DNA of 64,000 nucleotides from Eurosta solidaginis (lineage: Eukaryota > Arthropoda > Insecta > Diptera > Tephritidae). The stretch spans positions 391,235,601 to 391,299,600 of the forward strand of contig NC_090319.1 in NCBI RefSeq assembly GCF_040869045.1. The letters are read 5' to 3'. The translations under genes were made by a program, and so were the position numbers. The notes under the pieces are model-generated. The model was not told the origin of the DNA. It did not search any database and was given only the letters and a program-made list of their open reading frames with translations. Positions 53,998-63,539 of the stretch are shown piece by piece (within the stretch, counting starts at the first letter, position 1; each line of letters begins with the position of its first letter).

Positions 53998-54107
53998 TAA
54001 AGGCCATTTTTTCATTATTCAATATTGGAGTTATTTATTCAACAGTTTAGCGATACGAACGTTGGCAGAAGATTGCAAATAAGGGGAATTGCAGTAAATT
54101 CGTTACA
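53955..54107 (+). repeat. truncated 3' LTR of the 48532 element
   Basis: From CGTTGCAAAGTATAAGTG to AAATTCGTTACA this matches the last third of the 5' LTR (48800-48950). U3, with the TATA box and the polypurine tract, is gone; the deletion joins integrase codons directly to R/U5. Confidence 0.88.
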
Positions 54108-54120
54108 ATATATATTTATA

Positions 54121-55348
54121 CTAGCAGACCAGGCAGACGTTGTTCTGCCCTAAATTTGGTCTATCTGCATACATCTTAATAAGCTCTTTCCGTCTAACTC
54201 TGCCTGCCCCTCTTATATTTTTCTTAATCTTTTATTCACTCCTCCCTCCGTCTTTCTCGATTCATCTATCTCTATTTCGTCTCACTCTATCTCTTTCTCA
54301 GTCTCCCTCTCCTACCCTCTTTTCTCTTCTCTTAAGTTCTTCTCATTCTCCTTCATCTCTTATTGCCAGTCCCAGAGGGTGGTCCTAATACGGGGTCTGG
54401 TCTAGTTCCCGGAAAAAAGGATCGTAAATACTAATACAGGCAAATTAATACACCAAGTTTCAGGCAAATCGAATAGGACGTACATAGGTACATATATATA
54501 TATGTAGGTATGTGGTTATTATTAATTCATGTCTTTATTTTGGCTTCGCATGCTTATTTATCAATTTTGCCAGGTTGATGCTACTAAATCAAATATTACA
54601 ATGGAAATTACTTTAAAGCTTTCAGAAATAGCCTTCATTTGATATCCATAATACACATACATTGTACAGGTATCCGGGTCGACGTTTTGGCCTATATCTC
54701 AAGACCCTTGTCACTCAGCGATATAAAAATTACTCTGTACTAAAGCACACATCAACAGTTTTCATTTGCTATCCATATTACACACACCTTCTAGGGGTAT
54801 CCGGGTCCACGTTTTGGCCTATATCTCGAGACCCTAGTCACACAGCGATATAAAAATTACTGCACTAAAGCACACATCAACAGCTTTCATTTGATATCCA
54901 TATTATATAAACACATTCTAGGGGTGCCCGGGTCCACGTTTTGGCCTTATATCTCGATACCTTAGTCACCAATATGTATAAAAACTACCCTGTACTAAAG
55001 CACTCATCAACAGTTTTCATTTGATATCCATATTGTATAAACACATTCTAGGGGTGCCCGGGTCCACGTTTTTGCCTATATCTCGAGACCAGAGTCACCC
55101 AGTGGTACGAAAAATACTCAGTATCAAAGTACTCATAAACAGATTCCATTTGATACCCATATTGTACAAACACATCCCAGGATTAGCCAGGTCCACGTTT
55201 TGATCTCAAGACCCTAGCCAGAACGGGATAAAAAGTATCGTATGTCCGTTCCCTGGTTATAAGCTACCTCTCCACCAATTTTCAGCCAAATTGGTTCATC
55301 CGTTCTTGAGTTCTGCGTAGTGTAACTAACACGACTTTCTTTTATATA
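54121..55348 (-). mobile_element. Helitron-like element, - strand
   Basis: On the - strand it ends GTCTGCTAG before a T (54120), the Helitron 3' signature, as for 5599-6129. The other side (55250-55340) contains CAGAACTCAAGAACGGATGA and a TATATAAAAGAAAGTCG start, typical of insect DINE/Helitron 5' regions. Internal tandem repeats fill 54620-55215. The 5' end is approximate. No coding capacity. A related partial 5' region follows at 55360-55520. Confidence 0.65.
54620..55215. repeat. tandem array, 120-135-bp unit, about 4.5 copies
   Basis: Each unit has TTTCATTTGATATCCATATT, CATTCTAGGGGT.CCCGGGTC, CACGTTTTGGCCTATATCTC, GAGACCCTAGTCACCCAGCG and AAAATTACTCTGTACTAAAG in order. Units start near 54635, 54760, 54885, 55015 and 55145, the last one being diverged. 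Confidence 0.88.
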
Positions 55349-55524
55349 GTATTTTTCTAAAAAAAAATCATAACTCAAGAATGGCTAAACCGATTTGGGA
55401 TTTCAAAATCAAATAACCATCATCTCTCCTTCCTGTATCTTTCCTAAAAATTTCATGGCAATCTTTCTATCCGTTCTCGAGTTATGGAGTGACAATCAAA
55501 ATATACACTTCTTTTTATATATAT

Positions 55525-56115
55525 TGTAACGAATTTACTTGCAAATCCTCTTATTTGCAATCCTCTGCTAAGTTCGAATCACTAAACTGTTGAATAAATA
55601 ACTCCAATATTGAATAATGGAAAAATGGCCTTTATTAAAGTACTTCACAATAACACTTATACTTTGCTACTCGCTGGCTTAATAACCAAACTGATTGATA
55701 ACTCAAATGTAACTCTACTATTGGCCGCCAGATCGCGTGCTTAAACAAACTGATTGATAGCTCAACTCAAACTGAATTTTTCTTACTCGCTTGCCCCGCT
55801 TTTATAGTTTACGCTGCATACTTCTAGGCTATTCGATTTCCAGAACTTACTAGTTGTTTCGGCTACAAAATCGCCAGCCACAACTACGTGCACAAATTAT
55901 TGCTCTCTCTTGTGACAACTCAGATAAGATATATGCATGTGTTTGTGCATTGCCGCTCCGCTGCTCGTATACGTACATGGTACATATATGTATACGCAGT
56001 TATTGTTTCGTGTATGTAGATACATAATGATTGAATTATTGATGTGTATTCACGTCACTGGTTAGCATCGGCTTAGAGACGATAGCATCGCTCTGTGCTG
56101 CTAACATTCGTTACA
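55525..56115 (-). repeat. 3' LTR of the 55525 element
   Basis: It starts TGTAACGAATTTACTTGC and ends CTAACATTCGTTACA on the + strand (591 bp). CGCTTTTATAGTTTACG holds the inverted TATA-like box. About ten isolated differences from the partner LTR were noted. Confidence 0.93.
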
Positions 56116-56126
56116 CTGCCCTCCAC

Positions 56127-56339
56127 CTAAGTCTGATCGTCCCGATCAGACAAATCTCTCGATCTAAACGCTGCTAGCATCGCCAAATGTACCACTCTTC
56201 TATTTCGTGATTTCCCAATTGCTTGTATGCGGCAGATGACATCACTGATCGGCTTCAAAACTCTGTACGGGCCTTCCCAACTGCAACGATATTTGGATGG
56301 AACACCTTTCCGCCGGTGAGGATTGTATAGCAGTACCAA
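56127..56339 (-). pseudogene. integrase C-terminal GPY/F module remnant
   Basis: Frame MVLLYNPHRRKGVPSKYRCS, then WEGPYRVLKPISDVICRIQ and AFRSRDLSDRDDQT before the polypurine tract. It corresponds to the last 70 residues of the 51892-53997 frame. The catalytic domain is deleted. It overlaps the end of the 755-residue frame in another phase, so a frameshift lies at about 56330. Confidence 0.85.
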
Positions 56340-58522
56340 ATCTCCTCCCGGAAACCTTCCGAATTATTTTCCTTGTCGTACCTGTGTTTCATCTTACTAT
56401 TCATTATCCTGGATCGTTCCCTCGCACTCTGTTGCTCGGCCAATGAAGAACTACTTCGCAGAGCTTGCGCTGGACGGATTTGCTTTGCATAATCAGTATC
56501 GTTCCGACGCTTCACAACAGCAGTGTGCCTTGGCTTGAAACCACCCTTGCATTCTTTCTTCGTTTTAGTACGTCCGTTAGGGCTTTTCAATGCCAGCGTT
56601 TCTCTCACAGGTACCTTCGGTTTTGATTTGTTTGGCCCATTTGTTCCATCAGCCTTTACCTTTGAATTTCGTGGCCTTCGTCGAGTCTTCTCCACCAGTA
56701 CCCGATTACTGCTGAACCCTTTTTCCAAACTGAAGTTAATTGGCACATCCTGGTTCTTATAATAATGCATCACCCTTCTCTGCATATCGATCTTGATGTC
56801 ATGGTCAACCAAGAAGTCCACTCCCAATATGACTTCATCAACAATCTCCGCCACAACAAATTTGTGTAGAACCATGACCTTCCCAATCAATACTTCACAT
56901 ATCACTTCTCCCTGAACTTGGTTATACTCGCCAGTGACCGTACGCAACTTTGCTCCAGGTAACGGTTTTACTCTCCTGTTGACCAAGTCAGATCGGATCA
57001 AGGAATGAGATGCGCCCGTATCTACAGTCAGTACTCGTTCTTTGCCATCCACATTCCCTCCGACGGTAAGACTGCTCGATTTTCTGCCAATTTGCGACAC
57101 AGATATCACAGGGCATTCAATAGCTGGATCTAGCTCTCTACCTCTTACTCGCTCTTGCTCATTTCCGCCAGCTTTGCGTTTACGGCCACCCACATTGTTG
57201 GAACTATTAGGACCAAGATCGCAATGACGTGCAATGTGACCTGGGTTGCCGCACTTGAAACATTTAATAACTCCGGCCTTCTTCTGTTGAGATCCCTTCA
57301 GTGCTTCCAAAATTGTGTCTACCCACTCTGGCCTTTCTACTTCCACACGGCGTGCTTTGAAAACTGGCTTACACAGAAGCGACGCTGTTTCCTGAATCAA
57401 AGCATGCGATACCGTTTCAGCAAATGTTAGTTTTGGATTCGCATATGTAGCCCGCTTCCTTTCGACGTCCCGTATGCCATTTATAAAGCTCTGAATCTTC
57501 ACTCTTTCCGTGTATTCCACAGGTGCATCCGCATTTGCAAGATGAGCCAATCTTTCAATGTCAGAAGCAAACTCCTGCAAAGTCTCGTTAGCTTTTTGGT
57601 AGCGGTTTTGCAATTCTATTTGAAATATCTGTTTCCTGTGTTCGCTTCCGTATCGCCGTTCTACAGCAGCCATCAATGCGTCATAACTGTTCCGTTCGTA
57701 CTCTGGAATAGTCTGTAAGATTTCGGCAGCTGGTCCTTTCAATGCGACGAAGAGCGCGGCAACTTTATCTTCCACATTCCAGTTGTTCACTGCTGCGGTC
57801 TTCTCAAACTGTAGCTTAAAGACCTGGAAAGGAACAGAACCGTCAAAGGATGGTGTTTTTACCTTTGGATTACTCGCTGAAACTGCTGGACGATTTAATT
57901 GTAACTGCTCCATACGACCCTTCAAATCATCGACTTCTGCCTGAAATTGAGCGATTTTTGCATCCTGCGCTTCCAGCTTTGATGTTACCCTTGCTTCCTG
58001 TGCTTCTAACAGTGAAGACATTTGTGCCACCTGTAATAAGCGCTCTTCTTGTTCTTCCATCTTTGATGTTATGCGTGTCTCCTGCGATTCCAGTTGGGAT
58101 GCCATATATGTCTTCTGTTCTTCAAGTTGTGAAGAAATTTGTGTTTCCTGTGCTTCAATCTTCGATGTTATTCGGTTCTCCTGCTCTTCCATCTTGGATG
58201 TTATACGGTTCTCCTGCGATTCCATATATGTTTGCTGTTCTGCCAGTTGAGATGACACTGTCGATGTTTGAGCAGATATTGCAGCTAAAATCATGTTCAA
58301 GTCTGTACTGGTAACCGTCTGCGATGTTTCGTTTTTCTCTTCAATTTTTGTTGTCTCCTCGCTATCAAGATGAAAGACATGCTCTTCCACATCAATTCCT
58401 CCTGCTTCCATTGCCTCTCGTAGCCGTGCCTGAAGTTCGAGTTTAACGCCGCTTGTATTCAATCCACGGCTCTCCAACTCCTTCTTCAGTTGCTGGATCT
58501 TTAATTCACTGAACTTTGCCAT
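56255..58522 (-). CDS. Gag-protease fusion ORF, intact, 755 residues
   Basis: Start MAKFSELKIQQLKKELESRG at 58522. Residues 5-40 form a SAP-like helix-turn-helix (RGLNTSGVKLELQARLREAM). An acidic linker and about 140 residues of heptads (MEEQENRITSKIEAQETQIS and similar) follow. A capsid-like region is at about 225-400 (TPSFDGSVPFQVFKLQFEKT, ERRYGSEHRKQIFQIELQNR), a zinc knuckle CFKCGNPGHIARHC at about 421-434, protease VDTGASHSLIRSDLVNRRV near 498 and VILGVDFLVDHDIKI near 580. After residue 690 the frame passes through the deletion joint into the region before the integrase GPY module and ends out of frame. No stop disrupts Gag or protease. Confidence 0.92.
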   Translation of the reverse strand: MAKFSELKIQQLKKELESRGLNTSGVKLELQARLREAMEAGGIDVEEHVFHLDSEETTKIEEKNETSQTVTSTDLNMILAAISAQTSTVSSQLAEQQTYMESQENRITSKMEEQENRITSKIEAQETQISSQLEEQKTYMASQLESQETRITSKMEEQEERLLQVAQMSSLLEAQEARVTSKLEAQDAKIAQFQAEVDDLKGRMEQLQLNRPAVSASNPKVKTPSFDGSVPFQVFKLQFEKTAAVNNWNVEDKVAALFVALKGPAAEILQTIPEYERNSYDALMAAVERRYGSEHRKQIFQIELQNRYQKANETLQEFASDIERLAHLANADAPVEYTERVKIQSFINGIRDVERKRATYANPKLTFAETVSHALIQETASLLCKPVFKARRVEVERPEWVDTILEALKGSQQKKAGVIKCFKCGNPGHIARHCDLGPNSSNNVGGRKRKAGGNEQERVRGRELDPAIECPVISVSQIGRKSSSLTVGGNVDGKERVLTVDTGASHSLIRSDLVNRRVKPLPGAKLRTVTGEYNQVQGEVICEVLIGKVMVLHKFVVAEIVDEVILGVDFLVDHDIKIDMQRRVMHYYKNQDVPINFSLEKGFSSNRVLVEKTRRRPRNSKVKADGTNGPNKSKPKVPVRETLALKSPNGRTKTKKECKGGFKPRHTAVVKRRNDTDYAKQIRPAQALRSSSSLAEQQSARERSRIMNSKMKHRYDKENNSEGFREEIWYCYTILTGGKVFHPNIVAVGKARTEF

Positions 58523-58573
58523 GTCCTTGTTGTCTTCTGGAATTTATTCAACAATTCCTCTTCTGACACCAAT

Positions 58574-59163
58574 TGTAACGAATTTACTCGCAAATCCTCT
58601 TATTTGCAATCCTCTGCTAAGTTCGAATCACTAAACTGTTGAATAAATAACTCCAATATTGAATAATGGAAAAATGGCCTTTATTAAAGTACTTCACAAT
58701 AACACTTATACTTTGCTACTCGCTGGCTTAATAACCAAACTGATTGATAACTCAAATGAAACTCTACTATTGGCCGCCAGATCGCGTGCTTAATCAAACT
58801 GATTGATAGCTCAACTCAAACTGAATTTTTCTTACTCGCTTGCCACGCTTTTATAGTTTACGCTGCATACTTCTAGGCTCTTCGATTTCCAGAACTTACT
58901 AGTTGTTTCGGCTACAAAATCGCCAGCCCAACTACGTGCACAAATTATTGCTCTCTCTTGTGACAACTCAGATAAGATATATGCATGTGTTTGTGCATTG
59001 CCGCTCCGCTGCTCGTATACGTACATGGTACATATATGTATACGCAGTTATTGTTTCGTTTATGTAGATACATAGTGATTGAATTATTAATGTGTATTCA
59101 CGTCACTGGTTAGCATCGGCTTAGAGACGATAGCATCGCTCAGTGCTGCTAACATTCGTTACA
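58574..59163 (-). repeat. 5' LTR of the 55525 element
   Basis: The partner of 55525-56115 (590 bp), beginning TGTAACGAATTTACTCGC. Related to solo LTR 24339-24893. Confidence 0.93.
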
Positions 59164-59167
59164 ATAT

Positions 59168-59634
59168 AGATATTTTCGCTATTTCAGCCATTTTAACAGC
59201 AAGAAGCTTCAAATTTTACCAAATGCTATGGTATATAGCCTATATTGTTGTCTGAAAAAATCATAGAGATCAGTGGTATATATATTATATACCCCATTTT
59301 TGCCCCTTTTTTACGGCTAGAAGCTTAAAATTTCATAAAATTGCATCAAATACTTACGTTTACGTCATATATTGTTGAGATACGTGATTCGTAGTCATAG
59401 GTTTTACATTCAAACCACGTGAAACTTTGCATCCTCACACAAAGTACCTACCTATTTTTTATTTTATATTTATCTTAAAAATCGTTTAGGTATGTACATC
59501 TGTTCACTATATATTTCTTATCTTATACAGCCGATTATTTGGAGATTACGAATGGGATAAGATTATTGTTCAGCCCCATTCATGAAAGGTATGAAGTCTT
59601 CGGCACAGCCGAAGACAGTCCCGTCCTTACTTGT
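59168..59634. repeat. dispersed repeat X and hairpin-ended repeat
   Basis: The first 170 bp repeat TTTTAACAGC.AGAAGCTTCA, CCTATATTGTTGTCTG and AATCATAGAGATCAGTGG as in 48263-48531. Near 59600, GTCTTCGGC..GCCGAAGAC forms a perfect short hairpin just before CCTTACTTG. On the - strand this is CAAGTAAGGACGGG plus hairpin, a start seen in many fly repeats as I recall them. Confidence 0.6.
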
Positions 59635-59649
59635 TTTTATTTGTTTTTT

Positions 59650-59977
59650 TTTACGAGTTAAGATAGGATAGGACAGTTTTCTTTATGGTAAAAAGTGAAT
59701 CCGTTATATCAATTGAACTAGAATGAGTGTTAAAATCATGACACAAACACCGAAAAGGTTCATTGAATTCGAAATTAGTTTTACACTGCCTCAAAAGAAG
59801 AGGTTTGTAATGTCTTGACACTCGTGATGGGACGTTAAAGTTTATTTCGTTCAAGAGAATTGGGCTAGAAATCAATCCATTCAGCAGCTTAGCCATAAAT
59901 ATTACGCCTAGCATTTCTCTACTACTTGCAAGAGTTGGAAGATTGAAAAGCTTCAACCTACTAGTATAAAGCAGCAA
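59650..59977 (-). pseudogene. LINE RT C-terminal part, 3' of the MITE
   Basis: The frame LLYTSRLKLFNLPTLASSRE .. EMLGVIFMAKLLNGLI .. SYLNS stop. RLKLFNLPTLA..R is the conserved region after the RT thumb in Jockey-like LINEs; the preceding LPPY lies at about 60805 beyond the MITE. A T-run on the + strand at 59644-59651 is the A-tail. Confidence 0.82.
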
Positions 59978-60798
59978 TTACCCACCGACGTGTGCCGTAC
60001 GTACGGACGTTTGTCGTACGAAACACGTTTGACCGAACCCTCAAGCCCGTAGGAATCAATGTGTGCGTCTGTGTACATGTACATAACATATTTGTGTGTG
60101 TATTGTTTACAGATAAGCACTGATGCCATTGACCATTTTGCATGCATGCTTATGGAAACATCAACTTTTTCCAATTTAATTTTTGATGTTGCAAAAGGCT
60201 GGAATTAATATTAAATAAATATAAATAGATTACATATTTATAATCTGCACTTTTACGAAATTATTTGGAATTATTTTCACAATTTTTCAAACTTTAATTA
60301 GGTGTTTTTGCATAAAACTGCAAACTGTCAAAAATTAGCGCACAAAAGTTTACTAGGTAACTCTGTCTAGTTACGGAAAAAATCAAAATTGTTTTGATTT
60401 CTACGTTCCGGGCTACGTACGGACGAGCGTTGCACGTCGGTGAGTTTTCGTTTACATTGCACCAAAAAGGATAAATACAATAAGAGCCGTCACTCGTTAT
60501 TTTTTTGGCATTTACTCGATGTATACTGAGAGGTAGTCGCTACTTTTTTTTTGGGCGAGATGTTTGTAAATGTCTTCTATACATTTTCGTGGGTATCGGC
60601 ATGGATAAATGCGAGACAATTAAAAATGTCCCTCTCAGAAAACATTCGGCATCAATTTTTTCAATTTCCAGCGAGATACTCGCCACAAAATAACGAGTGA
60701 CGGCTCTTATTGTATTTATCCTCTTTGATTGCACACTCATAAGATAGGTCGTGTCAGCTGACACGTTTTTGGTACGCACGTTCGTGAGTAACTGCCGC
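59971..60798. mobile_element. MITE family A, copy interrupted by MITE B
   Basis: Ends GCAGCAATTACCCACCGACG and, as complement, GCGGCAGTTACTCACGAACG. Interior blocks match 22591-23115 (ATTTTTGATGTTG.AAAGGC, GTGTCAGCTGACACG). Flanks ATAAA and ATAAG suggest a 4-bp duplication here. It sits in the LINE RT between LPPY and SRLKLFNLP. Confidence 0.85.
60463..60727. mobile_element. MITE family B, copy 2, nested in MITE A
   Basis: It starts CAAAAAGGATAAATACAATA and ends GTATTTATCCTCTTTG. The 7-bp duplication ATTGCAC (60456-60462 and 60728-60734) brackets it, and the unoccupied form TTTACATTGCACATTC is present in the family A copy at 23040. It is shorter than copy 1 (265 against 349 bp) because of an internal deletion. 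Confidence 0.95.
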
Positions 60799-60804
60799 AT
60801 AAGG

Positions 60805-61572
60805 GGGAAGATTATACGCAGAGTCCAACTGAAAATTTCTTAAAGAGAAAAGTAGAAATTGCTTTTGTACTGATTCAAGTCTATCTGCATGAACTCAATA
60901 TTTTGGATTCCAGACTATTGATCCCTTTTCTAGTATCGGTCTAAGTAAACTGGTGTAAAGGGCTTTTGTTACACAAGGGTCACTAAATTCTTTGGACCAC
61001 CGTTTCACGAATGAAAGAGCACCTCTAGCCTTATTGACAGTACCATTAATATAAAGGTTGAAACTAAGTTTAGTATCTATCGCGACTCCCAAGTCCACAA
61101 AATAGTTTACTGAAAGAAGACACACATTATTAATTACATAAGAGGCTACTGGCAAAGATCTTCGAGAGAGGCACATGAATTTGCATTTATTGAGGTTCAG
61201 CGGCATTGAATTTACGTTGCACCAAGTAACTAGGCAGTTTAGATCCGCTTCAAGCAAGGGACGTTCTTCGATAGACGCATAAGATCTAACTAGTTTAACA
61301 TCATCGGCATACATTAAGATTTTGGAATATTTTATAGTGGTACAGATATCATTAATAAATAGCAAGAACAGAATTGGACCAAGATGACTGCCCTGTGGGA
61401 CGTCAAAGGGAACATCGATGATATTTGAAAGAATATTTTTAATAATAACTTTGCGTTCGACCGCAGAGATACGACGAGATTCACTGGGTGAGACCAGGTC
61501 GATCCAGCTTGTAGATAAGGAAGGAGTAGGATACTTTGTCAAATGCTTTACTGAAATCAGTATAAATAACAC
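60805..61572 (-). pseudogene. LINE reverse transcriptase
   Basis: The frame includes YPTPSLSTSWIDLVSPSESR, IDVPFDVPQGSHLGPILFLL, INDICTTIKYSKILMYADDV (YADD catalytic motif), WCNVNSMPLNLNKCKFMCLS, YFVDLGVAIDTKLSFN and LYTSLLRPILEKGSIVWNP. A stop follows NPKY, after which another frame continues QFLLFSLRNFQLDSAYNLPP to the MITE. The N-terminal finger blocks are degraded. Confidence 0.88.
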
Positions 61573-61573
61573 C

Positions 61574-62430
61574 GACCTTTGAAGAAGCGCGATTTTCTGT
61601 TTTTTAAAGACCTCAGCTCTTTAGTGAACCATATTTGGACTGGTTCGGTAGACACACGTTTTCGCTAAGGTACGTGTTTTTCCAAAATACCGTAAATGAT
61701 GGTATAAAAGTCAAATCTGAAACTAGAGTCGTATTTAGTAGCAATGCTACTCCGAGAATTTCTTTCGAATTCGTATGCTACTTCCAGGGAAGGATGATAA
61801 GGGTCTTCAGGTACAGTTAGAGGTTCACCCTGGCTAAAAGTGCATTTTGATGTATCGTCAACAAATACCAAATCAAGGATCCTCCCGAACATATTAGGAA
61901 TTATATTTATCTGTGTAAGGCAAAGTTCAGTCATTCCGGATAAAAATTAGTTGTTGCACAGTTATGAAGAAATAGGTACAATATCCTCGTCAGATATGGT
62001 CCATAATGTATGCGGGGAGATTAAAGTCACCCAGGCCTATCATCGAATTAATGGGCTTAATATTGAATTAACAATTTTCAGCAGGGAAATATGATCCATA
62101 TACACCGAAGGATCAGAAGAAGGTGGGATATAGCAGACGGCAATGTAGACACAACCAATTCCGAGATTGATTCTAATGCATTTGATTTCTGTAGAAACGA
62201 TAACGGGTAAATTAACATCAGATGAAGATACAGAAGAATGTGCCGCAAGCAAAACTCCACCTCCAATTCTGTTCAAGCGGACATTTCTGTATATTTGGTA
62301 GTTATGGCAAAGAATCTCAGAGTTAAATACATGAGATTTTAGCCAGTTAAAGCTATAATGGTATAATTGCAATTACACGATTTCAAATACAATTCTGTTA
62401 GTTTAGAGTTTAAACTTCTAACATTTTGAT
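61574..62430 (-). pseudogene. LINE endonuclease (ORF2 N-terminus)
   Basis: It starts near 62430 with FYQNVRSLNSKLTELYLKSC. Then come NYQIYRNVRLNRIGGGVLLA, GCVYIAVCYIPPSSDPSVYM, a frameshift at about 62035 near IGLGDFNLP-like sequence (ATAGGCCTGGGTGACTTTAA on the - strand), and LTQINIIPNMFGRILDLVFV .. EDPYHPSLE. All APE-endonuclease blocks are recognisable, but frame breaks occur. Confidence 0.83.
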
Positions 62431-62675
62431 AAAACAAGTTAAGGGCCGATTTAGCATTCAGTTTGTTGATACAATATTGTTATGAGGAAGTGTAGCGAGA
62501 TTTAGGGTATTAGTGCTACGCCTACGCTTGAATTCCCGCACAAAATCACTAGGCGGCCAAAGAGAATTATTTAATATAGTTTTAAAATGTTGTGCGCGGA
62601 TACATCAATCCGAAAAGACGAAATATATCTAGGATAGTTAAAATTATGTCACGTTTTCATATTTAATGTACGACT

Positions 62676-63090
62676 TTAGGTCCTCTTCTGTAGTGTCTTT
62701 AGCAAATCTTGACACAAAAATTGATTTTTTAATAGGACAACAATAAGATTACTAGTCGGCGGTTCGGATTCCGTAGAAGAGTTTTGGCGATCCTGACTAC
62801 TTTTTGTAGAAGATTTTTTAGGTTTTGTTAAAGAAACCTTGGATGAAGATGGCTGAGCTGTTAAGGGACTTGGGGATGCCAGATTTATTAATTCGATAGT
62901 TGGGGGTGAAATAACTACGGGTGCAGGAACTTCAGCAACGGCATCAACTGCCGGGGCACTAGAGGAAGCACTGGTAGGATTACAGTTGCTATGTGGAATG
63001 TTTACGTTTGTTGTGCCGTTCGGGTATTTGAAAGATTTAAACAAGTTTTCATATTGTAGGAATTTATTAGACAGTAAACTAGCGAGAGTA
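62676..63090 (-). pseudogene. LINE ORF1, C-terminal part
   Basis: The - strand frame has FLQYENLFKSFKYPNG, a Ser/Pro/Thr-rich linker, IELINLASPSPLTAQPSSSK and LIVVLLKNQFLCQDLLKTLQ. The last is a frame-damaged form of the VPLQKSIFVSRFDKNT block seen at 29706-30317. The N-terminal zinc region is cut off by the SINE at 63097. Confidence 0.7.
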
Positions 63091-63096
63091 AGTTGA

Positions 63097-63441
63097 CCGT
63101 GGTGTGATGGTAGCGTGCTCCGCCTACCACACCTTATGCCCTGGGTTCGCACCCCAAAGCAACATGAAAATTTTAGAAATAAGGTTTTTCAATTAGAAGA
63201 AAAGTTTTCTACGCGTGGTCGCCCCTCGGCAGTGTTTGGCAAGCGCTCCGGGTGTATTTCTGCCATGAAAAGCACTCAGTGAAAACTTATCTGCCTGGCA
63301 GATGCCGTTCAGAGTCGGCATAAAACATGTAGGTCCCGTCCGGCCAATTTGTAGGGAAAATCAAGAGGAGCACGACGCAAATTGGAAGAGAAGGTTGGAC
63401 TTAGATCTCTTCGGAGGTTATCGCGCCTTACATTTTTTTTT
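63097..63441 (+). mobile_element. tRNA-derived SINE (family 1), copy 3
   Basis: It begins CCGTGGTGTGATGGTAGCGT and ends CGCGCCTTACATTTTTTTTT. The 8-bp duplication TAAGTTGA is at 63089-63096 and 63442-63449. The internal B-box is GGTTCGCACCCC. The T-rich 3' end could act as a pol III terminator and appears to be the SINE's own tail. Confidence 0.92.
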
Positions 63442-63539
63442 TAAGTTGATTAATTGAAAAATAGCACCACGGGTTATAAGAAAAAATAAACAGTTTGAAA
63501 ATAGCTGAATAAACACTGAATAAACCAACGCATCAGATT

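Larger units (their letters stand above)
48532..54107 (+). mobile_element. Ty3/gypsy element, near full length, defective
   Basis: 5' LTR 48532-48950, primer site, gag (49010-about 50330), protease, RT, RNase H and integrase to 53997, then a 3' LTR lacking its first two thirds. ATAT lies on both sides (48528-48531 and 54108-54111), so termini and target are original. gag is frameshifted, the protease motif is altered and RT has an internal deletion, whereas RNase H-integrase is open over 701 residues. No env is present. Confidence 0.92.
55525..59163 (-). mobile_element. Ty3/gypsy element with two LTRs, pol mostly deleted
   Basis: LTRs 55525-56115 and 58574-59163 are about 98 percent alike by eye, and ATAT flanks both sides (55521-55524 and 59164-59167). 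The - strand order is primer site TGGTGTCAGAAG, one long gag-protease frame (56255-58522), and a polypurine tract TAGGTGGAGGGCAG before the 3' LTR. RT, RNase H and most of integrase are missing. It was probably mobilised in trans by full-length relatives. It is the youngest-looking element of the family here. Confidence 0.95.
59650..63090 (-). mobile_element. Jockey/CR1-like LINE with nested MITEs
   Basis: On the - strand the order is ORF1 (up to 62676), ORF2 endonuclease (62420-61665), RT (61572-60895), MITE A (60798-59971, holding MITE B), RT C-terminus (59977-59650) and an A-rich tail at about 59650-59636. A SINE cuts its 5' side at 63097. The same family supplies the fragments at 21990, 27155 and 29575. 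Confidence 0.85.
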
